Part shown: positions 35,850 through 49,050 of the stretch, piece by piece
Layout of the letters: each line of letters begins with the position of its first letter
Numbering within the stretch: position 1 is the stretch's first letter
Assembly (NCBI RefSeq): GCF_003073045.1
Contig: NC_037596.1
Span: forward strand, 6,591,416-6,655,415
Direction: 5' to 3'
From: Pomacea canaliculata
Taxonomy: Eukaryota; Mollusca; Gastropoda; Architaenioglossa; Ampullariidae
Length of the DNA: 64,000 nt
The notes under the pieces: generated by a model
What the model saw: the letters and a program-made list of their open reading frames with translations, nothing else
Databases searched by the model: none
What the model was told of the DNA's origin: nothing
Translations under genes and position numbers: made by a program

Positions 35850-36005
35850 CTGATGACGTGTTGTATAAAACCGTTTTCTATTTCTTTCTCTGTGTGTGTG
35901 TGTCGGGGGCACGCGTGTCGAAACACCGAACACTGGTGAAGTTGTGTCTGAACAGAGCTGGAAGAATACGAATACAGTACGAATCTCAATATGGCGGCTT
36001 TTCGG
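35850..36005 (+). promoter_or_regulatory. possible promoter with TATA box and ATGGCGGC element
   Basis: TGACGTGTTGTATAAAACCG near 35857-35876 holds a CRE-like half site and a TATA box. About 120 bp downstream is AATATGGCGGCTTTTCGG, which matches the AANATGGCGNC promoter/start element known for YY1-type genes. The short frame after that ATG closes within 11 codons, at the point where the hAT copy inserted. No downstream gene was found, so the call is tentative. Confidence 0.3.
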
Positions 36006-36025
36006 CCTCAAACAAAGGTCTAGAC

Positions 36026-37322
36026 CAGCGGTTCTCAACCTGTGGGGCGCGACCCCCTGGGGGGTCGCGACGTGCCTACAAGGGGGTCGCGAAGGTGGTC
36101 ATTTTTTAAAAAAGTTTCTTATACTGGTATTAGTGAAATTAGTTTACATTGTGTAACCGAGTGGTGAGGGCGATCAAACTCCAAATCTCTTCTCCCTATT
36201 CAAGTACACTGTCTCGGCAATGCAGTGACTTCTCACTTCCAAAACTCAAAACACAATCCCTCTCTCAACAATTAAGCCTCCAATCTCCCTCCTCTCACCT
36301 TTTGCCCTCTCTCTTCCCCAATCTCTCATCGCTGACTCCCCTCTCCCTTTCCAGTCACACCTCTCTTTTTTTTTTTAAACATCTAAAAGGCAGGCATCAC
36401 GTGCTCAGTCCTAGTACTCTATAGGTCCCTGACAGAAGGCCATGACCAGACAAGGGAAGGACACCACCATATTACAAACAACTGACAAGATGAATGCTTT
36501 CGTCCGAAACATTTCGTTGTGGACGCAGAAGATACGCCAAGAAAATATTTTTGATATGTTTCCGTGCTTGTGTAAGTGCAAGGCTGACGTTAACTTGAAT
36601 CTTGATCAGGTGAAGAATGTAATTATTGCCCATCTAAGCGGACTGCAAGAAAGGTTTCAGCATTATTTCGCTGAAATTGATGTGACTAAATACGATTGGA
36701 TTCGTAATCCATTTCTGGCTGATCCTAGCACAAGCGGGTTGTCCACGCAAGAAGAAGAGCAGCTCATCGACCTTTCGAGTGACCAATCCCTGAAAATGGT
36801 CTTCCAAACACCACCAGTGCCAACATTCTGGATTATCATCAACGGTGAATATCCTCTCCTTTCTGAGAAAGCAATGAAAGTTCTTCTGCCATTTTCAACT
36901 TCATATATGTGTGAGCAAGGATTTTCAGCATTGGCAGCACTGAAGTCGAAATACAGAAATCGTGTGGATGCAGAGGCTGAGCTGCGAATAGCAGTGGGTA
37001 CGAACATCGCACCCAGGTTCGCTTCTCTAGGCAACAGCAAGCAGGCTCAACCTTCTCATTAATCAAAGTGAGTGTCCAATAAAATAATATTTATTAGCAC
37101 CACAGAATTTGCTTTAGTAAAATTTCATTAACAGTTATACTTCTTGCAGATACGAACTTTGTTCTTCCGTTGTTGATTTCCTCGACGCGGCGTTCGAGGT
37201 TAGCTAAGGCTCCCCCCCCCACCCCCCCCCTGCTCTTCCACCGACCTAGCTGGCTAAGGGGGTCGCGGACGTACCGGTGTTCGTCAGGGGGGTCGCCACA
37301 TGTAAAAGGTTGAGAACCGCTG
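36026..37322 (+). mobile_element. internally deleted hAT element, 1297 bp
   Basis: Both ends read CAGCGGTTCTCAACCT inward, and an exact 8-bp duplication GTCTAGAC flanks it (36018-36025 and 37323-37330). It is nearly identical to 57930-60717 but lacks about 1.47 kb of the transposase gene. The junction lies at a CAA microhomology (36451-36453). A second small deletion lies near 36390. It is therefore a recent derivative of the same family. Confidence 0.95.
36442..37062 (+). pseudogene. truncated hAT transposase, C-terminal 200 residues
   Basis: The deletion happens to leave an open frame: MTRQ fused to the last third of the transposase. The BED finger and both catalytic aspartates are gone. 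The C-terminal dimerisation block with CEQGFSALAALKSKYRNR remains. In other hAT families such pieces can interfere with the full enzyme; here that is speculation. Confidence 0.85.
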
Positions 37323-37330
37323 GTCTAGAC

Positions 37331-38460
37331 ATTAGTTCCAGGTTTTAACTGTAATTTATGAGTAAATTGAACAGTCGATTTGTGTACAACTGTTGCAGAA
37401 TGTTACGGTACCATGCTCTTGATATAAGTCTTTAAAAAAGTCAAGTGACTGGACATATTTGTCACATCTCGCTCGTGTTGTCACTTGCTCACGAGTAGAG
37501 ATTCAGCAACCTAGATGCAGGAACATTTCTGCGACGGTCTATGGATCACGTGATGCTTTTTTGTTTTGTTCTGATTTTGGCTTGTAAACGCTATGCTTGA
37601 TTAGCCGAACGACTAAATTATTATTATTAAAGCAGATTTATATAGTGCTATTTTCAAACGCAGAGTCGACTCGATGCGCTTTCCAAAACAAAAATAAAAC
37701 AAACTTCATAACAGATTCGACATTGAAATTGTAGCGCTAAAGAAACGTAATTGTCCTTCAGTTTAAATTATCTGCAAACATATATGTTAAAAACTTAATG
37801 TGTGCTCAACTAACATTTTATGTCTCTAATTGGACATGAAAGAGGTCAACGACGCAGGAGTGTGAATGGATATATTTACATAGAGATCTGGGAACATGTA
37901 AATTAATCATCATGATTTGGATCTCTTGCTGTGCTGCTCAAAATATATTTTGCACTCCTATACTGTATAATTTTTATAGTCCTTGTAGACTCGGTGGCGA
38001 AGGAGGACGCTCGGCATGGTGGTGGTGGTGGTATTAGTGGGAGACTCATGCTGACAGCTAGTGAACGACCTTCACATTCTTGTCCCCTCCATATTATTTT
38101 TAACGGCGACCCCCCCCCCCCACCTTCTCCCTCGTGGTTCCTACGCCACTGTGACTGTGGAGGGACAATGATCCATCTATAACCATCCGTGCTCCAAGGA
38201 GTAGGTGGCTTTTTAACTGTATATGTTTGGTTATGTTGAAACATTTCAATGGATAAAACTGTACACCATAGTTTGAAAAAGAAAGTTTAACGAGAAGTAT
38301 GATATCATTATTTGTTTCCTTTCGAAGTGCTAGAGAATATTTCTCTTTGCACTGAATTATCGGGAGGTTTTTTGGTTGTTGTTTTTTTTAAGAACATGAA
38401 AAGTAAGGACCACATTTATATTTTCGACCTTTTCTTAAGGCATGAAGGTCATGCATGAAT
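37331..38460. other. non-coding stretch with short repeats
   Basis: A GCGCTTT-type repeat lies at 37618-37690. A C-rich/G-rich block at 37990-38150 has loosely matching ends (TCGGTGGCGAAGGAGG; GTTCCTACGCCACTG) and may be an old MITE. No gene was seen. Confidence 0.35.
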
Positions 38461-38464
38461 TTTC

Positions 38465-38535
38465 GGCTAACTAGATTATTTAACTGGATCTCATGCCAAA
38501 AGGTCACCCAGACTTGATTCCCTACCTCTTTTCAT
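38465..38535 (+). mobile_element. possible tRNA-derived SINE head
   Basis: CTAACTAGATTATTTAACTGG and, 30 nt on, GGTCACCCAGACTTGATTCC look like decayed box A and box B. The tail and target duplication were not found. Confidence 0.3.
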
Positions 38536-39810
38536 GACTTGTGGACTTTAATGATTATCTTAGCCTTTGTCCTTTGGAAAGTCATACACAGCGTCTCTTT
38601 TGAACGCAGTGCAATTGGCATATCCTGACAGTTTATTGCAAAACATACAAAATTCACACTCTAACCATCTGCTGCACATGATCATTCTCAGGGAAATGTT
38701 GATTAAACCGAAATTGGCGGTAAAATTATTCTGTCGGTCTTACCTTTAGAGTAAGAGTAACATTTTTATGTAAGGTCAAAGCATTCAAACATTAAAATAT
38801 GCCGCCAATAGGTGCATCGAAAAAATGTTAACGCAGTTAAAATTATACCGTGCTGTCAGTCACCATATCTTGCAGATTTCATGTTACTTACAAACAAAGC
38901 TTCATCAGTATTTTAAGGGGAAAATTATATTATCCTGCTGTTTTATGAGAAAAGGATATCAACAAAATAAAATAACGATACAAATTTACAAACTGTAGAA
39001 TGCAGCAGAACACTTATATGTTAGCTTGCAATACTCCAATCTTGAGTAATACTGTTGATCTGTTCTGTCTATGTTTGCCATTGATACAAGATCCATATTA
39101 TTAAGTATAATATTGATAATAACATCGCACCTGATGGCAATAAATACCAGATGAGAAGCCCAAGGTAACTTTCAAGCATTGCGAAGGCGGAAATGTTTAA
39201 TTTTACAGATGGCGTCTGTCACATTCTCGAATAGTATATCTTAAATTGTCTTCGAAATCACAATATATATTAGATTGTTTTGGTCTTATTAATATTGTGA
39301 TAATATTGAAATAATATCTTTGTTACAGTTTGTATACAAAAATATTCTCGTATAAATACATAACTTTATCGTAACCATGGCGCCCGAATTGAATTGTCAC
39401 ATGCCATGACATACTCTCCACACATATTGTATCTAGGATTATCAACAGCAACAATTTAAACTTTGCACATAAAATTTTGTCAAGTCCTTTATATTATAAT
39501 TTGGGGGAATAGATGGGGAAAGAAAAATTTTTAATGGAAAAGACGAAGTATCGTCGAAAAATAAGTGGCTGAACTTCAGGCAAAGATTTCCACAATGCGA
39601 GTGCAGTAACTCTCGTGCTAGACCGACTTCAGATTTCAGGTATTAAAAGTAACTGTGAGCGTAAAAAGAAAAATTAACTCTTTGAAATCCTTAGCAATCG
39701 TCTTTTAATTGTATACTTTATACAGTAAGTGTTTATTACTGTGAAAATGTGAGCTGAAGCAGACGACACTGGAATTAAACACCACAGAGTAGTGTGCAAG
39801 AATACACCGA

Positions 39811-40088
39811 ATGGCAGACGATGGATTTCGTCTGCTATGTAAACAACGTGTTAGCGAGAACTATATTGGAACTGGTGATATTTTGTTGCGAGATTCTCTG
39901 CAAAACTTAATGAATTCTAAAGTGTTTGGCTTTGGCTTTCTTAATTCTCTTCACTTAACCTTGAATCCCTTTGCACAGCCATGCTACCCTTTGAGTAGCT
40001 ACACATCTTGGAAAATGAAGGATATGGCTTACCTTCCTACTACTGAACGCAATGTCGTCTGTCAACTCCTTTATCTATTGTGGATCCG
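39811..40088 (+). CDS. possible exon, unassigned; faint FANCD2-like match
   Basis: It starts ATGGCAGACGATGG and stays open to a good donor GTAAGTATC at 40089. The end reads MAYLPTTERNVVCQLLYLLW. From memory, FANCD2 has a similar stretch after an F-R-L-L block (L-E-x-M-S-A-K-E-R-S-F-M-C-S-L), and the start here has DDGFRLLCKQR. The likeness is weak, no neighbouring FANCD2 exon was seen, and this may be a fragment or chance. Confidence 0.25.
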
Positions 40089-40447
40089 TAAGTATCGCAA
40101 ACAACGGTTATTTGCTACTTTCTGTCGGGTATTTTTTGTCCATCCCTCTACTTTACATAACACAACATATAGCATATTATACGAACATATTTTCCACGCG
40201 GACGTAGCTTGTGTGCTAAGTTACATCATCTAGTGCTGCCCGTTATTCATCGAGAAAATCAGTTATTGTGTACAGCACTGAAGCAGCTTAAACACGGGAA
40301 CAGCTTATATTATTTGTACAGGTGATACCAGGCTCAGCGAACACAAGAACCTTTTTTAACTAACCTCTATAATTTTTAGACATAATACATTACGCCAATG
40401 CCGCAGCAAATGCAGTTTTCCATTGGCTAGATTTAGTCACGCGGAAC

Positions 40448-40759
40448 ATGCCAGCTGCCACTAAGTCATCTTTTCAGGTCAAATCCATGTCAGCAGGTCA
40501 GAGGGCGTTTAGCAGACGAAAGGAAGTAAGCGCTTCAAAAGTAAAGCTACCGACGAGCAAGGCTGTAAAGTGGAATGCACAATCTTTTCTTTTCCAATTA
40601 ACGCAATTAAAAGGGAACTATTATCGGAAAACGTTCCAACGATTGTACGTCTTTTATTTTCCTTGTGTGAGAGCCGCCCTAGGTTTTGAGAGCTTAAAAT
40701 ATAATATAGGAAACCCTCGTTTAACGAAAGAAGCCGAGAAATACACTACTGACTACTGA
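40448..40759 (+). CDS. 103-codon open frame, unknown
   Basis: A basic frame starting MPAATKSSFQVKSMSAGQ, with no domain I recognise and no clear splice partner. It could belong with 39811-40088 or be a chance frame. Confidence 0.15.
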   Translation: MPAATKSSFQVKSMSAGQRAFSRRKEVSASKVKLPTSKAVKWNAQSFLFQLTQLKGNYYRKTFQRLYVFYFPCVRAALGFESLKYNIGNPRLTKEAEKYTTDY

Positions 40760-42593
40760 AAAGATACATCGCTCCGCTTCAGTTGCCAAGGGTAACACGC
40801 GAGACATTCGCACCGACCTGATAATTTTTTGTGTTGTCTATCGACCCTCATGTAGGCAATATGTAGGACTCACCAAACGAGTCAAAAAACGTGTTAATCT
40901 ATCGTTTCCTTGAGCTCAGGTACTTTTCATTCTGGGATCATCTTTTTGAACCCAGTGTAAATGTAGCCAACCACATGAGCGTGCAGTCTGTGAACCCTTC
41001 ATTCAGGTGGTGCAGCAGAGATCCAGGTCATACGGAAGGCAGTATTGTGCTGAAAGTGCAAAAAATATCAAGAAAGAAAAATGGTTTTAAAACTCATATA
41101 AAAAAGTTTTCTAGTTATATTTACTTGTAATAAAAATAATCTTTCACTAATTGTTGTTTATGCTCTTTGGCAAACGATCGACACTCAAGAAAAGAGATTG
41201 TGTGAGAGAGACGGAAAAATGAAAAACCGACGTAAAAACCTTAATATTGCCACCTGTTAAGCCTTCATGCATCGCTAGAGTGTGCGCATACCTCTGATAG
41301 CTGCTTACTAGATGTGATGTAAGAAAGAACGAGCACCCCCCACACATACACACATCCACACATGCACACACAAATTTGAAGCACTGTTACTTGTGAATAT
41401 ATATATAATGCATAGTTAGAGCTTACTCATGACTGATTTTTGCTTCTGTGTATGCGTGTCTTAAAACAGAGACAAAGGCGAAAATCAACATAGATAAAAC
41501 GCTAAATATCAGGTGTATTTAATGTATACTATAAGTATGGGTACAATATAACCGATGCATATTATGCAACACACACACACATGTAACGATTCGAACCTTC
41601 AGAGAAAGATACATTAATCTAATCTCTATTGTGACGTTTGTAGTCTGTACTTCACAGCTAAGCTGTTATAGAACTAGCTGATCACTAGTAGAATGTGAAG
41701 AATTCATGTGAAGAATGTCTCCCTGTTTTTCTTTTTGAAAACCATAGCAGACCTTACGCCTGTCCTTACAGTTGAACAGAAGGGGTAAATGTTGACAGCA
41801 CCGAAAGATACAGCTGTCTACAAGCGTGCTGCACCCGTCTGTTGTTTCCAAACCTCTCTTGCTGTTTAGCCCCAGGCGTCAAAATAGTATCAAACAAATC
41901 TGAAAAAAAAAATCACATACATTCAACAACTGGGCCTTGTAATTTCGTAGGTTTTTTTTATGGATATCTGCCTTTGGCAAATTTTCCAGCCAGAATTATT
42001 ATTCTCCGCTCTAGAAATATTTGTTAACATTTTCTCTATTTCGAAACATCACGCATGGGATTGTACTCACCTTTTACTTACCCCTCTACTGTGTTCGCGT
42101 GCTTGCACTTCGTTGGCAGCTAAATGCAACACCCCGCAACAACTATCTAGTCATAAAACAAAATACAGTCTTGTCTACAATAGACGGTTACCTGTATACA
42201 GGTATACCTGTGACTGTCAGGAAGCTCTCCTTATTAATGATATCACGCATGACGATAGCACGCGGTGTCAACATACTCACCTCCAGTGTGAGGACAGCTG
42301 CTCACTCGCACAGCTCATCTGTAACATTTAAAGGCACATTGGAGTGCTTAGCTTTTTGTCTCTGAGCTCAGCGCAAAATACTATCTTCCAAAGTTTGAGT
42401 GAATAATGCACTTGTGTTCTCGAGGTACAAGCTTACAAACATCGATATTCCCACACTGTGCGCACAAAAATGCAATGTTTGTGTTTTGATCAAGCAGTCG
42501 ACACACTCCCGCACACGCGAACAAACTCACACGCACACGTGTGCACCTAGATTTCAATGTGCCTAATGCGGTATGGGGAAAGCCAATTTAATA

Positions 42594-42663
42594 CGACGAC
42601 GACGACGATGATGATGATGACGACGACGATGATGATGACGACGACGACGACGATGATGATGAT
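42594..42663. repeat. GAC/GAT trinucleotide microsatellite
   Basis: A run of GAC and GAT units of about 70 bp. Confidence 0.95.
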
Positions 42664-44552
42664 GGCTCGCACTCTCTGCGCAGACCAATAATGATAAATA
42701 AAAGATAACAGCCAGTGGACAGGGCGCCACGTATAGGCACTGATCGAACAACACAAAGATTAGGTACAAGAGTAAAGTGTAAAGCAATTGATGAAGGTAT
42801 GAAGGGATGTAGGTACTTTAAACTGTGTAATATGGACTCGTTACATGATGGTTAGCATGCCAGGGAGTTAAGAATAGTAGTTTATGGACATTACTTAGTG
42901 AACAGATATGGTTTTAGAGCGCGTGTCTCAGTAAGCCCACCTGACAAGTCTTTAAACACATCGAAACAGGATTCCATGACACTAAATCACATGTTAAACA
43001 AGTGAAAGTCATGTCATTATTATACAAAATAAGTGATTCCTGAAAGACATTTAGAAAAAGTTGATTGTAAATTATACTCATGTTATTGTCGTCGCCTGGT
43101 CCTGGTGTTCTCCGACGACAGCTTGGCTCTCTTTTAAGTATCGTAACCTTCAAGCCAGTGACATAGGCACCTGAATACAGGTAAGTAAAGGTTCACGCCT
43201 CTGACACTCAAAAGTATATGTGTCTGCTATTTCCCTTCTTCATTGAATTCAAGTTGTTTTTTAAGCACATCATTATTCCTCGTTCTTTGCCGAGGTCTAT
43301 CAAAGCTCTCGTGAACTGAAGTCCTCTTTCCCCATTCCCTCCACACCTCCACCAAATTAAATGACGACACAGGCTCTACCTTATTTATCTGTTTGACTGA
43401 CATATTTTTTACAGCCTACTTGGCTGTGCAGTATACAATTACTTTTTTAAAAAGCGACACGAACTTTATGTATATGAGCGCGGAACGTGACAGAATTTAT
43501 GAGCTGCTCTCAGGCTGTTCATGTCTTATCTTCAAGTGCACTTACACCTGTGCTCCTGTACAAATATACAGCCACCTGTTTTAAAATTGATGTCTTCACT
43601 AGTGAAAAAAAATTCTGCGAGGGTGTATACCTACACATATAGATTCCCATATTTGTAACTCATGATTTATTGTAATATCGTGACAAGAAGTGATAATTAT
43701 TAAGTCCAACTCGGCCACCACAGAGTTTCATTGACTGGTTGATTTGCTCTTGAGAGAACACAACATGAAAATATCATAATCACCTACATTATTTCAGTCT
43801 CGAGGCTGTTGCAAATTTGCCTCAGATATTAAACAATGAAGCGTCGCTGTGAAGGACTAATAATGTGATATGTATTACTGAGCAACAAATGTGTTAGGCA
43901 TTACTGAATGATAAAATTACGAAAGGAGTATGACTTAGCATTTTGCAAGCTCTTTAGTTGACATCTAGAGATGATTTCGCCATATCAAACACAAAGATAA
44001 ATGAAACCAATGCACCCGGTTACTAAAATAATAACCCACGATGTTTTGTGAACAGGTGTTGAAGGTAAAGAACATGCTGTGAGAGGTGATCTTAACAGGT
44101 AACCTTATAAACTTTATTGAAGTTGTAGGAGGTAAATGTTTTACCTAGCTACTGGGAATCCTCTACAAGTCTGTCAAATGACTATAACAAGTTTCTTTAA
44201 AGGAGGGCAGGCATAAGTACACATGATGCTAACGACCTTCTGGCATCCGACATGAAAAAGAATACTTGCCAAACGAGCGAGTCGCTAGTAAGTATACCTT
44301 CATTGCTGTCTCAGGTGTCAAAGGTGCGTCTCGATACCAGCTACGTACAGGAGTGCACACAATCCTCTAATCGGCTGATTGAGTGACCCTTTCATTACTT
44401 GTAAAGACTTGTCCGAAAACGTTGCCACTTACTCAGCAATTCTGTCCTAAATATAGGGACGACATAAGCTATCGCTATTTACTTTGGGTGAGCTGGAGAA
44501 ATGGGGAGACTACACAAATTTATTCTGCTGAACACAACACACTGTCACAAAA

Positions 44553-44671
44553 GGTGGTGGTGGTGGTGGTGGTGGTGGTGGTGGTGGTGGTGGTGGTGGT
44601 TGGTGGGTGGTAGGTGGTGGTGGTGGTGGTGGTGGTGGTGGTGGTGGTGGGTTGTGGTGGTGGTGGTGGTG
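44553..44671. repeat. GGT trinucleotide microsatellite
   Basis: About 120 bp of GGT units with a few interruptions. Long Val, Gly, Trp or Pro frames over it are artefacts. Confidence 0.97.
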
Positions 44672-45687
44672 TAAATCAATAGTGCGTGGGGGGACCATCA
44701 GGTACCACTCATATTTCAGAGACTTGGTCCAGCAAGACCCCCTCTGTCAGGTGAAAGATCAGGAGCGACTGACTTTTGTTGGGAAATACTGTCTGAGATC
44801 TTTACTCTGATACTACCTGTTGAAGCGAGAAATGAGCAAGACATGTTTTAGTAACAATTGCAGTCTTCTCCTTTTTTTTCTTTTTTTTTAAGCTCCTATC
44901 AGGTTGTTGTAAATTATAACAAGATCATAACCATGACAAATCAAAAGTAATGTGACTGCAGCTTGTTCAGACCCTTCCCCAGGAGTATTTAGCATATCAT
45001 AACCATATATCTAACTGCATGTGATGCATGACACGCAGCTTTTAGAAATCTGTTGTAAAGAAGTAATACAGAAAAGGTGTATCTAGCGTGGGTAACCATG
45101 CATGCCTCGCGACTTATAAACTTCGTTTAACGACACACAGTAGGTGTCACGGCGTGCACAACTTATTCTTTCTTACCTGAAACGTCTGCCTGAGAATTTC
45201 TAAAGAATGCAAATCTCCTGTACTCACTGTACTTTCATTTTAGTTTCCTTGTTTTAAAAGGCATGGGCGTGATGCCAACACGTAGCTAGGAGCTAGTCGG
45301 ACGCTTGACGTAAAGAAGACGTCTACGTTCTTCATGATATATTAGTGTTTCAACTGTTTTGCTGTTTTAACTACCCAGCAACTGCTGACTACCGACTGAT
45401 GTGTCGTCTAACAATTCACATTATCTATAGTCCACCTGACACCTGGTTTTACGGCAATGCATTTGTGTGCTGTCTCCTCCACAGTTCGCTCAATACACAT
45501 TCAATTTATCTGACGAAAATTTTCTGGTATTTTGATTTGTAAATAATTATTTCGCCAACCCTGTCTCTTGCTATAAGTGCCAAAACAGGTAGCTCATACG
45601 TACAGTTACCCCTTGTGTTAGACTGTACCTTTATCCAACATTTGTGTCGGACAGATGGTTAAAGATAATAAGTTAAGAATGTGTATG

Positions 45688-45753
45688 AGTGTGTGTGTGT
45701 GTGTCATTCTTTCTCTTTTTTTCTGTCTGTATGTGTTTCTCATTTTTATATAT

Positions 45754-45787
<34 letters not shown>
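45688..45787. repeat. interrupted GT microsatellite
   Basis: Two GT runs separated by a T-rich spacer, followed by GAATGTCT repeats. Confidence 0.9.
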
Positions 45788-48700
45788 CTGAATGTCTGAA
45801 TGTCTGAGCGTGTGTAAAATGTAGTTTACTTACACGGTCACTGTCCTTTAGGCAGACAGTGAACCATGTGTCTCAGTTTTCTCATAAACAGATTTGATGT
45901 CGCAAATTGGCGGCCATCAAAAATGTATCCGGAGCTAAAGAAACGACGATTTGTTGTATTAGACATCTTTTGTTTTCTGTGTCATTTCTTAAGATAAAAA
46001 AGTCATCAAATTTTGCTTTTTTATTTTTGTTTTGAGTAGCTGTGTGCTCTTTTAATTTTTAATTTTTATTTAATTGTTGTTTTCTTTCTCTCTCTCTCTA
46101 CACACGCACACACACAAGCACAGTGAGAAAGTGACAAAGAGAGGGAAGAAAAGGTATGAACGATTTGGTGTGTGAAAATTGTAGGAGCTTCTCTAGACTA
46201 AGTCATCCACAGTGCCTTCCCTTCAGCGATCAGTTGATAAAATGAAAGAAAGACATTCGCGTGACTGCAGCCTCTGGACTTTGACTGGACTGCCAGACCC
46301 CGTCTACTGCATGTCACCTGTATTATGTCATATGTCATGTGTGTCAGGTCACACAGATAGAGAGCGCATATATCAACATGTGTGGCTACTCGCAGCGACT
46401 GGCGAGAAGCCTGTCATCGATGAATTCTAATGGCACTGATAACTGTGGTGGACAGTTAGGGTCTACAACTCTTCCACACCTCGACGTTATTAAATACAGT
46501 TGCGTCCCCTGACTTTATCAGTCGTTTATCACGACTTGTATTATATTTATGCCCAGGAAATCTTCCTAACAGGCCTGACGAGAGGGGGGAACAGGGATGT
46601 CTGGTGTACCCGTGCCCGCGGCTGTGAATGGTGCCCGGCATTGGTAGGAGACTTTTTTTCCTTCTTTTCCTTTTATTTAAAAGAAAAGTTGACATAACAT
46701 AACCTCCTCTTGTTTTATTTTAATGAAGCGGGGTATACAGGTCCTTTAATGTCACTTTTCATCATTTACTAACCAGTCACGTGTAAACAACTCTATGTTC
46801 AAGTAGTGATGTAGATCCTAGTGCACTTATCCTAATGTTTTGCAGTCTATATTACGTTACTGAATGAAATGTAGATATCGACAATCAATTTTAAACATAT
46901 TATTATATACTTGGAACATAATTTACTATTACAATTACAAGGTACCTGAAGAGATCGTCTACCCCGAGGCCTGTGCTGGCTCTCGGCGGCCCTGCTTCTC
47001 AGCAAAAAAGAAATTTGTTTGTACCAATAACCAAACACACGTGTTTCATGCTGGGTGGCTGAAGTATTTGGCGGTAAATGCTGTGAGAAGAAGTCGAAGG
47101 AGAACTGGCATGCCTCACTTTACAACATACTCTTAATTTGTCTGCAAGGTGATTTCAGTTTGCTTTGTTAAAACTTTTAGTCATATAAAATGTAGAACAC
47201 GAGACCCCACTTTCAGACGGATGTCCATGTAGGGTGACCGGAATACAGAGCAGGGAAGAACGAAGCTCAGCTTTCCGCCTGCAGCACGTGTATAGGGCGT
47301 AAGCCGCTCAGCATCATCCTATAGACGGATCTCTCTCTCTTAATCGTTTTCTTTATCTTCCTCTCTTTCTCGCTCGCCTTTTCGTGTTTGTCTCTTCGTG
47401 CTCGTGTACGTACTTAGGGAGATGTAATCTTAACATTCGCATGTATCATATCAGGCTTTGGATTATTCGAGAGTTTGCCACGAATAGTTTAATGCAAATT
47501 TTTATTTACTTTCGGAGTTTTGCAGCCTGTGGTAGTCACAGACGACTCGCATAGACTAGAAAGAAAAGTAAAAATGAGTATAGTATGTCATAAACTCATA
47601 CAAATTTTTATATATAATTATTTTCATTATTTACATTCTATATATATATATAATGTATTATTATGAGAGGTTAAATTACATGAAAAGTTACATTAAAACT
47701 ACGGATTTCGCACTCTGGAGACTATTAATTGTTTTCAACATTTCACAATGTCCTGTGTTTGTGTTCCTCGACTGTAAGATAGATAGACATGGGTGCTTGT
47801 TTGGTGAGAACTGCTTCTACTGAGACTTGTATTTGAAAGACGATGCCGTGTCTACACTCGTGCGCGCGTGTGTGTGCATTTGTAAGCATAAGCCAGGAAA
47901 TTCAAAATTTTATTGATGAGGGTTGATCATCTAGCATGCATCTCTGGTAACAATAAATAATTATGTACAGCACTGTAGACTTCCTTCCGGATTTCCTTCG
48001 CCATAATGATGGAGGAGACAACTTCCGCGGCACACCCTCTGTAGACAAGAGAGAAACAACTGTTTTCGTTTCATCCTCCTACTTTCCACCTCCCCCTTAT
48101 TCCCCCACTGAGTAAACTTGTGTTTCAGCATTGTTTGAATGACCTGTTGGCTACATTGTATTCCCCACACATGTGAGTCCGATAAAGAACATTGTCCAGT
48201 AACAGTGTATATTGAGAGACTACACTCACTGTAATGTCACTATTGCTGCTTTCATGGATGTCAAACACAGTAATCAGTCGTCAACGCAGTCACTGTTTTC
48301 AAACTCAGTGATGTGTCCTTTGATACAACTATCAAAGCTTTCAGATGCAATGAAGTTTCCTTTAATGTAGCTATTGATGTTTTCAAATACCATAATATAT
48401 CCTTTGTATAGCGGTCACACCTACTGAGTGTGTATCAACTTTATCTGACGCTTGTGTCAACTGGCAAACTAGCAGATTACTCAAAACACCTGAAGTACTT
48501 TCCTCAGCAAATAATAAATTAAAAATTCCTTCGACCACGGCAGTATACAAAAGGATTAATCTAGGGTATAGAGTAAGCTGAGTACCCTCCATACTGAGTC
48601 TTGTGTATCATCTGTTTACATTGTCAATTTCTTCCTGCATCATCATTCGAGATGAAGGATGGCCTACAAGTCACAGACAGCAGATGAACGGTTCCGAAGC

Positions 48701-48902
48701 CCTCTTATTCTCTGAAAAGGCCATTCTGAAGTGAAAGTCGAACACAGGTCATGTGGATTACAGAAAATCCTAAATCAGTATGTTCTGATTGAAAGCACCT
48801 GTTTTCAAGCACCGATTAAAGCTAATGTTTGTAAAGAACCACTGGCTACTCCTGGCATTATCCTGCTTGAGCTCTGGCAGTAACAGATTTAGTAAAACTG
48901 CT

Positions 48903-49050
48903 TTCATCGGGACGAGAGGCTTATCGACGGTCAAGAGCATCTGTTGGGGAATGTCTGGAGCAACAGGTCGCTAGTTTGAACCCCACTCAAGTCACTGGAA
49001 CACTCTGTCTACATTATTTATCGGATAAAGGGCAGCGAAAATAGGTTTTG
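48903..49050 (+). mobile_element. tRNA-derived SINE
   Basis: CGACGGTCAAGAGCATCTG (box A pattern) and CGCTAGTTTGAACCCCAC (box B pattern) are about 45 nt apart, as in a tRNA. A tail of about 70 nt follows. The ends are approximate and no target duplication was fixed. Confidence 0.55.

Larger units (their letters stand above)
40760..48890. other. long stretch without a recognisable gene
   Basis: Contains several microsatellites (listed separately), scattered short frames and donor-like sites near 42075 and 42290 on the minus strand that do not build an exon chain. I see no Ig unit, reverse transcriptase or transposase here. Confidence 0.4.

Noticed and set aside
37990-38150. Possible MITE with C-rich and G-rich ends
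   Set aside because: The ends match only loosely and no target duplication could be found.
41960-42365. Two overlapping plus-strand frames of 114-123 codons
   Set aside because: They overlap in different frames, look compositionally random and have no domain or splice signals.
42547-42787. Frames with runs of Val/Ile or His/Arg
   Set aside because: Translations of the GAC/GAT microsatellite.
44510-44810. Frames with poly-Pro, poly-Val or poly-Gly
   Set aside because: Translations of the GGT microsatellite.
47961-48170. Minus-strand exon-like stretch with an acceptor and a helical frame ending near 47930
   Set aside because: The frame is short, lacks a donor partner and has no recognisable domain; not enough to call an exon.
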